DNA of 6,796 bases from JACKCP01 sp034007295 (GTDB lineage: Bacteria; Desulfobacterota; Desulfobacteria; Desulfobacterales; JACKCP01). The translations under genes were made by a program, and so were the position numbers. Under the pieces are notes generated by a model, which worked only from the letters and a program-made list of their open reading frames with translations, was not told the origin of the DNA and did no database searches. Where the stretch lies: positions 1-6,796 of the forward strand of contig JAVERC010000085.1 in NCBI GenBank assembly GCA_034007295.1, in the 5' to 3' direction. Shown here piece by piece: positions 1 to 6,796 of the stretch. How positions within the stretch are numbered: position 1 is the first letter of the stretch; each line of letters begins with the position of its first letter.

Positions 1-33
1 GAGATTATCAGTGTCGATAGAATTAATGCTTGA
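1..33 (-). other. Linker after the last FN3-like domain; gene continues past the window edge
   Basis: The last 11 residues read SSINSIDTDNL and then the window ends in frame with no stop. A short polar stretch with an I-x-x-I-D core often sits just before the type IX secretion C-terminal sorting domain (which typically starts with a Y-P-N-P-like motif). No part of that sorting domain is visible here, so its presence is an inference. Confidence 0.4.
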
Positions 34-3000
34 TTCAATTGTGAAATCAACAACATTACCATAAGTTTTGCCACCTTCAGCTGTTTCTGCATAAGCACGA
101 ACTTGATATTCATTTACTGTTAAACCAGTAGCAGTAACAGTAATATTAGCAGAGCCAGTGGCAGTTAAATCAACAGCAGTTGACCAATCGTTATCTAATA
201 TTTTATATTCAAATCCACGAGCAATAATTGCATCAGTTCCTTGAGCAGTAGTACCATTAAATACAGCAGTCTTATTGGTATTATTAACTATAACAGCAGT
301 ATCGGTAGTAACAGTTGGAGGGACAACAGCTAAAGTAGTAAATGTAGCAGTATCGCCAGCAACAACACCTTCAGTAGCAGTAGAAACAAACCCTCTTACC
401 ATGTATTGAGTATTAGGAGTAAGTTCAGTAGCACTATAAGTGAAAGGATTGGTTTCGTCAGTTACGCTAACATTAGTCCAGTTAGCATCCGTTGCTTTCT
501 TATAGTCAAAACCACGAGTAAGAATAGGGTCAGAGCCTTGAACGAAGCTAGCGTTAAACACTGCTGTAGTTTGAGTGATCTGAGCATTAGGAACTGTTGT
601 AGAAACTACAGGAGGAGTCTGAACATTGGAGGTAGTAAATGGAGCAGAAATCCAAGCCGAAGAAGTGCCATCACCACAATTAGACCTAACAAAAGCAGTA
701 TAGTTTGTATTAGGAGTAAGATTAGTGAATGTTTTAGAAGGAGAGCCTACTATTTCAGGAGTTCCACCAGAATTAAGTTTAACTTCCCAAGAGACTTCAC
801 TACCACTTGGAGTCCAAGTAATAGAAGCAGAAGTATTAAGAGCATTAACTACTAAATCAGTTGGAGCTGCACAAGAAGATGGTAGGTAATCAACAATTAC
901 ACTATCTAACCAATAATACCAGATGTATGAAGTAGTTACATGTCTAAAGGCAATGTAGTTATTTGGTCCAGATAAAATTGTGCTATCGAAATGAATCTCA
1001 TATGGAAGCCAATCAGAAACTGTTGGAGTTATTGTTTCCACAAGTTCAAATGTTGATGTATCTGAACTGCTTGACATTACTCCCACTTGCATAGAACCAG
1101 ATGAAACGCCTTCTCTCTTAAGCCAGAAAGTTACTTTTAATGAATTTATATCTGCTGCAAATGCAGGAGTTATTGCATAAGTTGGTTCAGATGTAGAAGC
1201 TGATTGGAATTTGATACTTGCAGGTGCTGAATATGAATAAAGAGAAACAAGTGATGGGTAATCAGTACTTGAATAAGTATTAATCACTGGACGAGACCAG
1301 CAAGGAGCAAAAGTGCCAGAAGCTGTTCCGTATGAGTCAAAGTTTTCAATCCAAGGAATATTTATTACAATATCACATGCAGTAGAGTGGGTAATAGTTG
1401 AAGTGTATCTTGAAATTTCTGTACCACAATCTGTAGCCATTCTAAATTCATATACAGTCATTGGTGTTAGCCCTGAAATAACAGCAGGAGAAGTTGTAAC
1501 ATAAGATGAGTCCCAATCTGTGGTTCCTTCAACCCTATGATAAATATACCAAGCAGTGTTAGTGCTGTTTGGATCAACCCATGATATTTCAATTGAGTTT
1601 GGAGTTTCATTTGAAGCGGTAGGTGTATTTGGACGAGGACAAGTAGGTATATAATCAATATATACATCATCAATATATAAATAGTTAGTTGTTGTGTTAT
1701 ATTGAGATTTGAATGCAATAAATTGACCAGTTCCAGTATATGAAGCTAAGTTAACTTCAAATTCTTCCCATGTAGAAGATGCAGAAGGTTGAACTGTATC
1801 AATTGGAGTAAATGAAGTAGCATCAATTGAGTCCATAACTCCAACAATTAGATTACTTGTAGTATTTCCTGTTCTCATCCAGAATGTTGCCATCAAAGTA
1901 TTAATTGGAATTGAAGCATCAATTTCTGGCAATACTGCAATATTATAAGTTCCAGATGAAGCATAGAAGTATAATGATGCTGGAGCACTATGATTTGTTG
2001 TTTGAAGGTATGGGTATGTTGAGTAAGTAGTTATTTTTTCCCAACAAGAAGGGAAATAAGCAGAACCTGTTCCTCCATAAGTATCAAAGTTTTCTATGTA
2101 TGGCAATGTAGAAATAATATCACATGCTGTACGGAAATTAAGAATATTCATTGGAAGAGAAAGTTCTGTTCCGCAATTATTGATTATTCTAACTTGATAA
2201 GGAGTATTTGGTAATAGATTACTTAGAGTGTATGGATTTTGTGAAATATTTAATGAATCAACCCAATCTGTAGCTGTTGCTTCTTTCCAATAAATCCACC
2301 AATCAGTAACAGAACTTAGATTGGAACTCCAACTAATATCGGCACTTGTTGTTGTGATATTAGAAGCAACTAAATCAGTAGTACTTGGACAAGTAAGTCC
2401 AACTACATTAATATTATCTATCATTCCTCCAGGTTGAATTCCTCCCGAGCCATCATTTCTCCAAGCAAAAACAACTTGTTGAATTGAATTTGAATATTCT
2501 GAACCTAAAGAGATATTTTCAGTTTGCCATGTACTTTGTAAATTTAACTTAGGGGAAACTCTATATGTTTCTGAAGGTAGAGTTCCTGCAACAACAGGCT
2601 CGCCAACAGGCAATACATATACTGCTATATAGTCGTATAATGTGGTAGTGCCTTCTCCTCCAGCTTTCCAATCAAAGGATAGAGCAAATTCAGGAGAATT
2701 ATCAAATTCAATTAAAGTTGATACCATAACTACAGATGTAGTATTAGTATATCCTGCAGTAACTCCATTATCTGAAGAAATATATAGTCCGTTTCCAGTA
2801 CCATTAGCACCAAGAGGCCCTATAAACCATTTATTTGTTTGAGTTCCGTTGTTAATAGTCCAAGTATTATAAATAGTACTATCTTCGAAATCGAAACTAA
2901 ATGGAAGTAGATTTGATGAAGTAGGAAGAATTACTTTTTGAGCATCAGTCCAATTTCCTAAACAACCTCTTTGAACAGCCACCCATACAGAATCTCCAGG

Positions 3001-6000
3001 ATTAAATCCAGGTAATATATATGGTAAAGTTGTTCCAGTTGGGATAGGAATAATTGTTGCTGTAGTTGGGTCAAATGGTGCTGCTAAGTTTGAAGCATAG
3101 GCAATATTAAATCCATCTCCCTCATCTCCTGAATTATCCCAATTTACATTAACTGAAGTTGTAGAAGCAGCTCCAACTGCTAATCCATAAACGTCAGGAC
3201 AGTTTGGAGTATAATCAACAACAAAGTTATCAACATAAGCTCTTGCATATTCACTTGCTGGTGCTATTGCAGCTAAAGCAATAAATTGACCACTACCAGA
3301 ATAATCTGTTAACATAACCACTTTATCTTCCCAAACATTTGTTTCGGATATAGTTTGAGGAGTACCAACTGGGACAAAGGTTGTAAAGTCATTAGGGTCA
3401 GACATAACTCCAACTTGAATTCCATTATTATCTAATGTTGAATATCTCATTTTAAATTCAACAGTTAAAGTATTTAAAGGAATACTTGCATCTATTGGAT
3501 TAGATACCGCAACTGTTCTAGTATTATTATATGCATAAAAATACATTGCTCCTGGAGAAGAGTAATTAGTAGTTGAAATATAAGGATAGTTTGCAGTAGA
3601 GTATGTAGTTACGTTTCTTGACCAACAAGTAGGATAAGATGTAGCAGCTGTTCCTGTTCCGTAAGTATCAAAGTTTTCAGTGTAAGGCATAGTTGTAATT
3701 CCTTCACAAGCAGTACGGAATGTAATAATTGAACCAGCATCTGAATATGTTGCATCACTACATAAGGTTCTAACGAATAATTCATATACTGTATTAGCGG
3801 TAAGTCCTGTTAGTTGATAATTGGTTGTAGTTAAATCATAATCTATCCAAGTAAGATCTCCTATTGCTCTATAGAAAAGTTTCCATTGAGTGTCAGTTAG
3901 ATCAGAAGGTGAAAATGATATATCTGCAGTAGTTTGAGTTATCATTGAAACTTGAAGAGAATCAGGTGCGTCACAGATTGAGTTTACATCTACGACTACA
4001 TCATCCAACCAATAATAATAAACAGATGAATTTGTAATATGTCTAAACGCTATATGATTACCTATTCCGTTTATTGTAGTATTCTCAAATGAAACCTCAT
4101 ATTCTGTGAATGCTGTGGAAGTTGGTGTAATTGTATCAACTACTTCAAAAGTTGATAAATTTGTGTTATCTGACATAACTCCTACTTCCATTGTTCCAGA
4201 AGATGTTGTACTTTCTGCCTTAAGCATAAATTTAACCTTTAAGGTATTTATATCAAAATCTATTTGAGGTGTAATTGCATATGTAGGTGCTGTTGCTGAC
4301 GCTGATTGGAATCTTAAACTTGCAGGTGAACTAGTTGAATAAGCAGTAACTATAGAAGGATAAGGTGTGGTTGTGTTAAGTACAGGACGAGCCCAGCAAG
4401 GAGGGAATGTACCTGCAGAAGTACCATAATAATCAAAGCTCTCAGTTAATGGTAGAGATGTAATTGGAACACAAGGTGTGCGGAATGAGTATACATCACT
4501 TGGTTCTGATAATTGATCTCCACAGTCAGTTACTAAATAAATATCATAACTAGTATTTTCAAGAAGATTAAGCATAGTATAAGGATTTGTAGTAACATAT
4601 ATTGAATCATAAATTGTCGCCATTGTTGGTTTATAATATAACCACCACGCAACATCAGTTGAGTTCCCTGGTGTCCAACTAATTTCAGCATCATTTAGAT
4701 TAATATTTGAAGCTAATATTTGAGTTGGTTTTGCACATCCAGGAATTTCTGAAACAACAAGATCATCAAGATACATATAATTTGAGGAGCCTGAATATGT
4801 AACCTTAAAGCCAATATAAGTTCCTTGTCCTTGATATGGAGCAAAGCTAACTTCAAAGTCTTCCCAAACACTTGTTGCTGATGGTGAAAGATTGACTATT
4901 TCATTAAAAGTAGAAATATCATTAGGATTTGACATTACTCCAACAGAAATATTATAAGAAGCAGATGTTTTTCTTAACTTAAAGTTTGCTCTCAAAGTAT
5001 TTATAGCAATAGTTGGGTCTATACTTGGAGTCAAAGCTAAATTATAGCCAGAAGAAGCATAAAAATACATCGAGCCAGGTGCTGAGTTATTAGTAGTGCT
5101 AATATATGGATAAGATGTATTAGTTGAAGCTTTTATCCAACATGTTGGGAAAGTTCCTGTTCCTGTACTATAAGTGTCAAATGATTCTGACCAAGGAATA
5201 GTTGTTATTGATTGACAAGGTGATGTAGTTACAGATATAATATTTGTTGCTTCAGATAATTCAGTTGCGCAAATTGTTTTCAAGTATATATTATATGTAG
5301 TATTTGTATCAAGGGTTTGGAGTGTGTAACTTGTATTAGAAGTAACTAAAACTGAATCATAATCTGTTGCAGCTAAAGTTTTATAATATAAATACCAAGA
5401 TGCATCTCCTACATTTCCAGGAATCCATGAAATTTGCATTTCTGAGTTTGTAACATAATTTACTGTAACATCTGTTGGACGTGCACATGCAGGTATTTCA
5501 GTAATTGAAATATCATCAATATTCAAATAATACCCACCAGTAGTGTTCCTAACAAATGCAATTTGGTAATCTCCAAAATATTGATTTAAGTTAACTTCAT
5601 ATTCTGTCCAATCACTTGCAGGTATAATTGTATTTGGCATAATGTCAATAAATAAACTTGTATCTGCTTCTGCATCTACTACTCCATTTGTTGTTACATC
5701 AAATATCTTAACGGAAAGAATGTCTGTATAAGTTGAGTATCCTTTTGCCCAGAAACGTAATCTTTCATTTCCTGTTAAAGAAATTGGAGGTGAAATCATC
5801 CAATCGCCAGATAATCCAGCTGAGGTAGAGCCACTATACATTTGAAGAGCACCAGTGCCAGAATGTACATATGAAGAAGTTGTGGTTTTTCTCCAAACTC
5901 CACTTGCTTGAGTTCCTCCATTAATATTTGTCCAACACCATGGGTGAGTTCCTGTATTTAATCCATAAGCTACAAACCAAACTCCTTCAAATCCTTCATT

Positions 6001-6795
6001 CCATGGAATAGTTGTTATTGCTTCACATGGCATTCCAACGTTTATTGTGTTTGTTGCATAAGTTGTATCACCACTTGAACAAATTGCATACAATCTAACT
6101 TGGTAAACTATGCTTGATTGAAGTCCTGTTAAAACAAATGGATGAGCGAATGCATCCTCACTTTGCCATGTTGTTTCATCTATTGGTTTATATTCTACAA
6201 TCCACGACAAAACATTTGCATCATCAGTTCCATCCCAATCCAATGTAATAGAATTTGGTGTTGCAAGAGAGTCATAATCAGTAAGCCCAGTTGGGATTGA
6301 ACATGATGGAGTAGTATTAATCATTAAATCATCAATATACATTGAATTTGTTGCTCCATATCCTTGAACTTTAAATGCGATATGCTGACCTATACCTGTA
6401 TAGTTTGTGAAATCTACTCCAAATATTTGCCAAGTACTGGTTGATGTTGGGGATAAATTTGTTATAGAATCAAATGTTGTTGCATCAGTAGGGTCAGACA
6501 TTACTCCAACAGTAATATTGTATGCAGCACCTGTTTTATATAATTTAAAGAACGCTGAAAGTGAATTTATCGGTATTGACACGTCAAATTCAGGTGTTAC
6601 AATATAATTATAAGCTCCAGAAGCTGTGTACATATACATTGAGCCAGGAGAAGAACTATTAGTAGTTGAAATATAAGGATATGTATTTGAAGTTATTTTT
6701 CCCCAGCAGGTTAGGAAAGTTCCAGAGCCTGTTCCATAAGTATCAAATGATTCTTCAAAGGGTAATGTATTTATTAAATCACAATCCGTTCGGAA
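1..6795 (-). CDS. Giant modular surface adhesin-like protein (jelly-roll/FN3 repeats), internal fragment, open at both ends
   Basis: One stop-free frame covers the whole window on the minus strand (2,265 codons; residue 1 here is the codon at 6795-6793). Neither start nor stop is in the window, so signal peptide, N-terminal domains and true C terminus are unseen. Residues 5-2057 form eight jelly-roll plus FN3 modules; 2058-2254 are two Cys-free FN3-like domains; 2255-2265 is a linker. Jelly rolls carry recurrent motifs: an [EN]-x-FD-x-Y-G start, P-x-CW, YP-x-[IL], S-x-P-[GA]-[SA]-[LMI]-Y-like, VGVM[SD], W-x-x-[FY]-x-V, IAF[KR] and a closing Y-[IL]-DD. FN3 domains show a [IV]-x-[WF] B strand and Y-x-[VI]-x-[LVR] F strand. 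No transmembrane segment or catalytic motif is visible. Family knowledge: such chains in Bacteroidota are typically exported by type IX secretion and serve in adhesion or as the long C-terminal part of surface enzymes. The exact role here is unknown. Confidence is high for the reading frame and class, low for function. Confidence 0.95.
34..324 (-). repeat. Cysteine-free FN3-like domain J (RGFEYK subtype)
   Basis: Residues 2158-2254, about 97 residues. It repeats the plan of the preceding domain: TVTTDTAVIVNN, KTAVFNGTTAQGTDAII, RGFEYKIL, WSTAVDL, ATGLTVNEYQVRAYAET and a closing NVVDFTIE strand. No cysteine. In the DNA, Thr-Ala and Ala-Val codons give recurring acagcagt-like strings on the + strand between about 170 and 300; these reflect codon choice, not a separate repeat element. 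Confidence 0.75.
325..624 (-). repeat. Cysteine-free FN3-like domain I (RGFDYK subtype)
   Basis: Residues 2058-2157, about 100 residues. It begins TPPVVSTTVP, then TTAVFNASFVQGSDPI, RGFDYKKA, WTNV, YSATELTPNTQYMVRGFVST and ends DTATFTTLAV. The A-x-FN-x-x-x-x-x-G...RGF-[DE]-Y-K pattern followed by LTPNT-x-Y-x-VR is an FN3-like fold seen near the C-terminal end of secreted Bacteroidota proteins (from knowledge of such proteins, not checked here). It shares PP-V-x-T, RGF and AVFN with the next domain, so the two are tandem duplicates. It contains no cysteine. Confidence 0.75.
625..1377 (-). repeat. Module H: jelly-roll domain (FQSAS / IAFRH subtype) + last cysteine-bearing FN3 domain
   Basis: The jelly roll (residues 1807-1974, 874-1377) has IPWIENFDSYG, APCW (Cys 1300-1302), YPSLVSLYSYSAPASIKF, FQSAS, PTYAITP, INSLKVTFWLK, VGVMSS, IAFRHVTTS and YYWLDSVIVD. 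It matches module D throughout. The FN3 domain (residues 1975-2057) starts at Cys 871-873 with CAAPTDLVVNAL, then ASITWTPSGSEVSWEV, TNLTPNTNYTAFVRSNCG (Cys 676-678) and APFTTSN. This is the textbook Bacteroidota secreted FN3 pattern. It has no terminal junction Cys, and no jelly roll follows it. Confidence 0.85.
1378..2124 (-). repeat. Module G: jelly-roll domain + FN3 domain
   Basis: The jelly roll (residues 1558-1718, 1642-2124) is of the A/C/E subtype: LPYIENFDTYG, FPSCW (Cys 2044-2046), YPYLQTTN, SAPASLYFYASSG, PINTLMATFW, VGVMDS, WEEFEVNL, GQFIAFK and YLYIDDVYID. The LYFYASSG and GQFIAF stretches recall modules C and E respectively. The FN3 domain (residues 1719-1806) starts at Cys 1639-1641, has IEISW, AWYIYHRVEG, DSSYVTT and a YEFRMATDCG F strand (Cys 1426-1428), and ends at junction Cys 1375-1377. 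Confidence 0.85.
2125..2922 (-). repeat. Module F: atypical MAM-like jelly-roll domain without cysteines + FN3 domain
   Basis: The first domain (residues about 1292-1468, 2392-2922) occupies the jelly-roll slot but differs from all others. It opens FSFDFEDS, then W-TINNG, NKWFIGP, GLYISSDNG, LSFDWKAGGEG, YDYIAVYV and WRNDGSGG, and closes MIDNINVV. It has no CW motif and no cysteine at all. The FED start, DWK-x-x-GE, DY-x-x-V and IDNI-x-V order fits a MAM-like / choice-of-anchor J fold from another branch of the family. The FN3 domain (residues 1469-1557) is ordinary: Cys 2389-2391, DISW, WWIYWKEA, YQVRIINNCG (Cys 2173-2175), NFRTAC. This looks like a domain replacement in the chain, which is an inference. 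Confidence 0.78.
2923..3708 (-). repeat. Module E: jelly-roll domain + divergent FN3 domain without the terminal cysteine
   Basis: The jelly roll (residues 1030-1198, 3202-3708) is of the A/C/G subtype: TENFDTYGTG, YPTCW (Cys 3625-3627), YPYISTTN, PGAMYFYA, VGVMSDP, GQFIAL and YVDNFVVD. The FN3 domain (residues 1199 to about 1291) is divergent. It starts at Cys 3199-3201, has NVNWDNSGDEGDGF and a DSVWVAVQRGC F strand (Cys 2962-2964). Instead of the usual FRT-x-C ending it runs QKVILPTSSNLLP straight into module F with no junction cysteine. The boundary to F (about 2922) is therefore approximate. Confidence 0.8.
3709..4473 (-). repeat. Module D: jelly-roll domain (FQSAS / IAFRH subtype) + FN3 domain
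   Basis: The jelly roll (residues 775-940, 3976-4473) has ESFDYYG, PPCW (Cys 4396-4398), YPSIVTAYSTSSPASLRF and then FQSAS, PTYAITP, INTLKVKFMLK, VGVMSDN, IAFRH and YYYWLDD. The FQSAS, PTYAITP and IAFRH-to-YYWLD features are shared only with module H, so D and H form their own subtype. The FN3 domain (residues 941-1029) starts at Cys 3973-3975, has WKLFYRA and a YELFVRTLC F strand (Cys 3760-3762), and ends ITFRTAC. Confidence 0.85.
4474..5217 (-). repeat. Module C: jelly-roll domain + FN3 domain
   Basis: The jelly roll (residues 527-686, 4738-5217) has IPWSESFDTY, FPTCW (Cys 5140-5142), YPYISTTN, GSMYFYASSG, YNISVGVMS, WEDFEVSF and MYLDDLVV, the same subtype as A and G. The FN3 domain (residues 687-774) starts at Cys 4735-4737, has a W-W-LYYKP strand, an [D]-S-[I]-YVTT stretch and a YDIYLVTDCG F strand (Cys 4522-4524), and ends YSFRTPC at the next junction Cys (4471-4473). 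Its FN3 is close to that of module B, with which it shares LYYK and VTT at equivalent places. Confidence 0.85.
5218..6027 (-). repeat. Module B: jelly-roll domain (classic cleaved-adhesin-like subtype) + FN3 domain
   Basis: The jelly roll (residues 257-436, 5488-6027) is the longest in the window. After IPWNEGFEG it has PWCW (Cys 5935-5937), then GTGALQMYSG and a GDWMISPPISL stretch. This resembles the W-x-[IL]-[ST]-P signature of canonical cleaved-adhesin / choice-of-anchor J domains more than its neighbours do. It lacks the VGVM motif of the A/C/E/G type, having a longer, acidic V-x-D-AEAD region instead, and closes with YLNIDDISI. The FN3 domain (residues 437-526) starts at Cys 5485-5487, has SWYLYYKT and a YNIYLKTIC F strand (Cys 5269-5271), and resembles the FN3 of module C. 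Confidence 0.82.
6028..6795 (-). repeat. Module A: jelly-roll domain + FN3 domain
   Basis: Residues 1-4 (FRTD) are the last strand of an FN3 domain that lies outside the window, showing that the repeats continue upstream. The jelly roll (residues 5-164, 6304-6783) opens with Cys5 and an EESFDTYG motif, has the CW cysteine at 6706-6708, YPYISTTN, GSMYMY, VGVMSDP and IAFK, and closes with MYIDDL. It belongs to the subtype shared with C, E and G and looks closest to C (shared YNI-x-VGVMS stretch). The FN3 domain (residues 165-256) starts at Cys 6301-6303, has W-x-VEYKP and a Y-x-VRLYAIC F strand (Cys 6079-6081), and ends before the junction Cys at 6025-6027. Domain edges are set at the junction cysteines and are good to a few residues. 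Confidence 0.85.
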
Positions 6796-6796
6796 A

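Noticed and set aside
406..855. A 149-codon open frame on the + strand
   Set aside because: It lies wholly opposite FN3 domains H and I of the minus-strand gene. Its translation is Ser/Arg/Asn-rich with no recognisable domain, as expected from the antisense of Thr/Ala/Val-rich codons.
1313..1504. A 63-codon + strand frame
   Set aside because: It is antisense to the CW/FDSYG region of module H and the end of FN3-G; no domain or ribosome binding site supports it.
1467..1718. An 83-codon minus-strand frame, Leu/Ile-rich and superficially membrane-like
   Set aside because: It overlaps the giant gene on the same strand in another frame, across the end of jelly roll G and FN3-G. The hydrophobic look comes from frame-shifted AT-rich codons.
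2642..2842. A 66-codon + strand frame
   Set aside because: It is antisense to the middle of the module F jelly roll, where the minus-strand frame shows coherent domain motifs.
2392..2922. Module F as a possible enzyme domain (glycosidase or peptidase)
   Set aside because: No catalytic signature is visible, and the motif order fits a MAM-like jelly roll; a binding role is more likely.
6407..6607. A 66-codon + strand frame
   Set aside because: It is antisense to the VGVMSDP region of the module A jelly roll; no independent support.
1..6796. A CRISPR-like or tandem DNA repeat array, suggested by strings such as ataagtatcaaa recurring
   Set aside because: Recurrences are about 750 bp apart, stay in codon frame, and encode conserved protein motifs (FDTYG, YPYIST). 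They are protein domain repeats, not a CRISPR or satellite array.

Overview
The window is filled end to end by one protein-coding region on the minus strand. Read as + strand triplets starting at position 1, no TTA, CTA or TCA occurs from 1 to 6795. The complement is therefore a single open frame of 2,265 codons with neither its start nor its stop in the window. There is no intergenic DNA, and I see no RNA gene, mobile element, CRISPR array, promoter or terminator. Short ATG-to-stop frames elsewhere in the window are shadows of this gene.

The encoded protein is a giant, repetitive, secreted surface protein. From its N-terminal side (position 6795) to its C-terminal side (position 1) it contains eight consecutive two-domain modules, called A to H here. 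Each is a jelly-roll domain of about 160-180 residues, of the cleaved-adhesin / MAM-like / 'choice-of-anchor J' kind, followed by a fibronectin type III (FN3) domain of about 83-93 residues. Module length is 744-810 bp. After module H come two further FN3-like domains of a different, cysteine-free subtype, then a short linker (1-33) at which the window ends. The protein continues beyond both edges.

This architecture, the AT-rich composition (roughly one third GC by eye) and the FN3 subtype with a Cys at each end and a Cys-Gly-like F strand are typical of Bacteroidota (Bacteroidales or Flavobacteriia). Such proteins usually leave the cell by the type IX secretion system and act as adhesins or surface/matrix proteins. 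The sorting domain itself is not in the window. The last residues (SSINSIDTDNL) look like the lead-in that often precedes it, so it may lie just beyond position 1; that is an inference.

The most informative internal pattern is in the cysteines. All 30 fall at four fixed places in the modules. The pair assigned to the jelly roll is lost together in the one module (F) whose jelly roll is of a different type, and the junction Cys is also lost after FN3-H, where no jelly roll follows. The jelly rolls also alternate in type: A, C, E and G are one subtype, while B, D, F and H are others. This suggests growth partly by duplication of module pairs. No catalytic domain is visible, and I do not see a previously undescribed system beyond this unusual repeat organisation.
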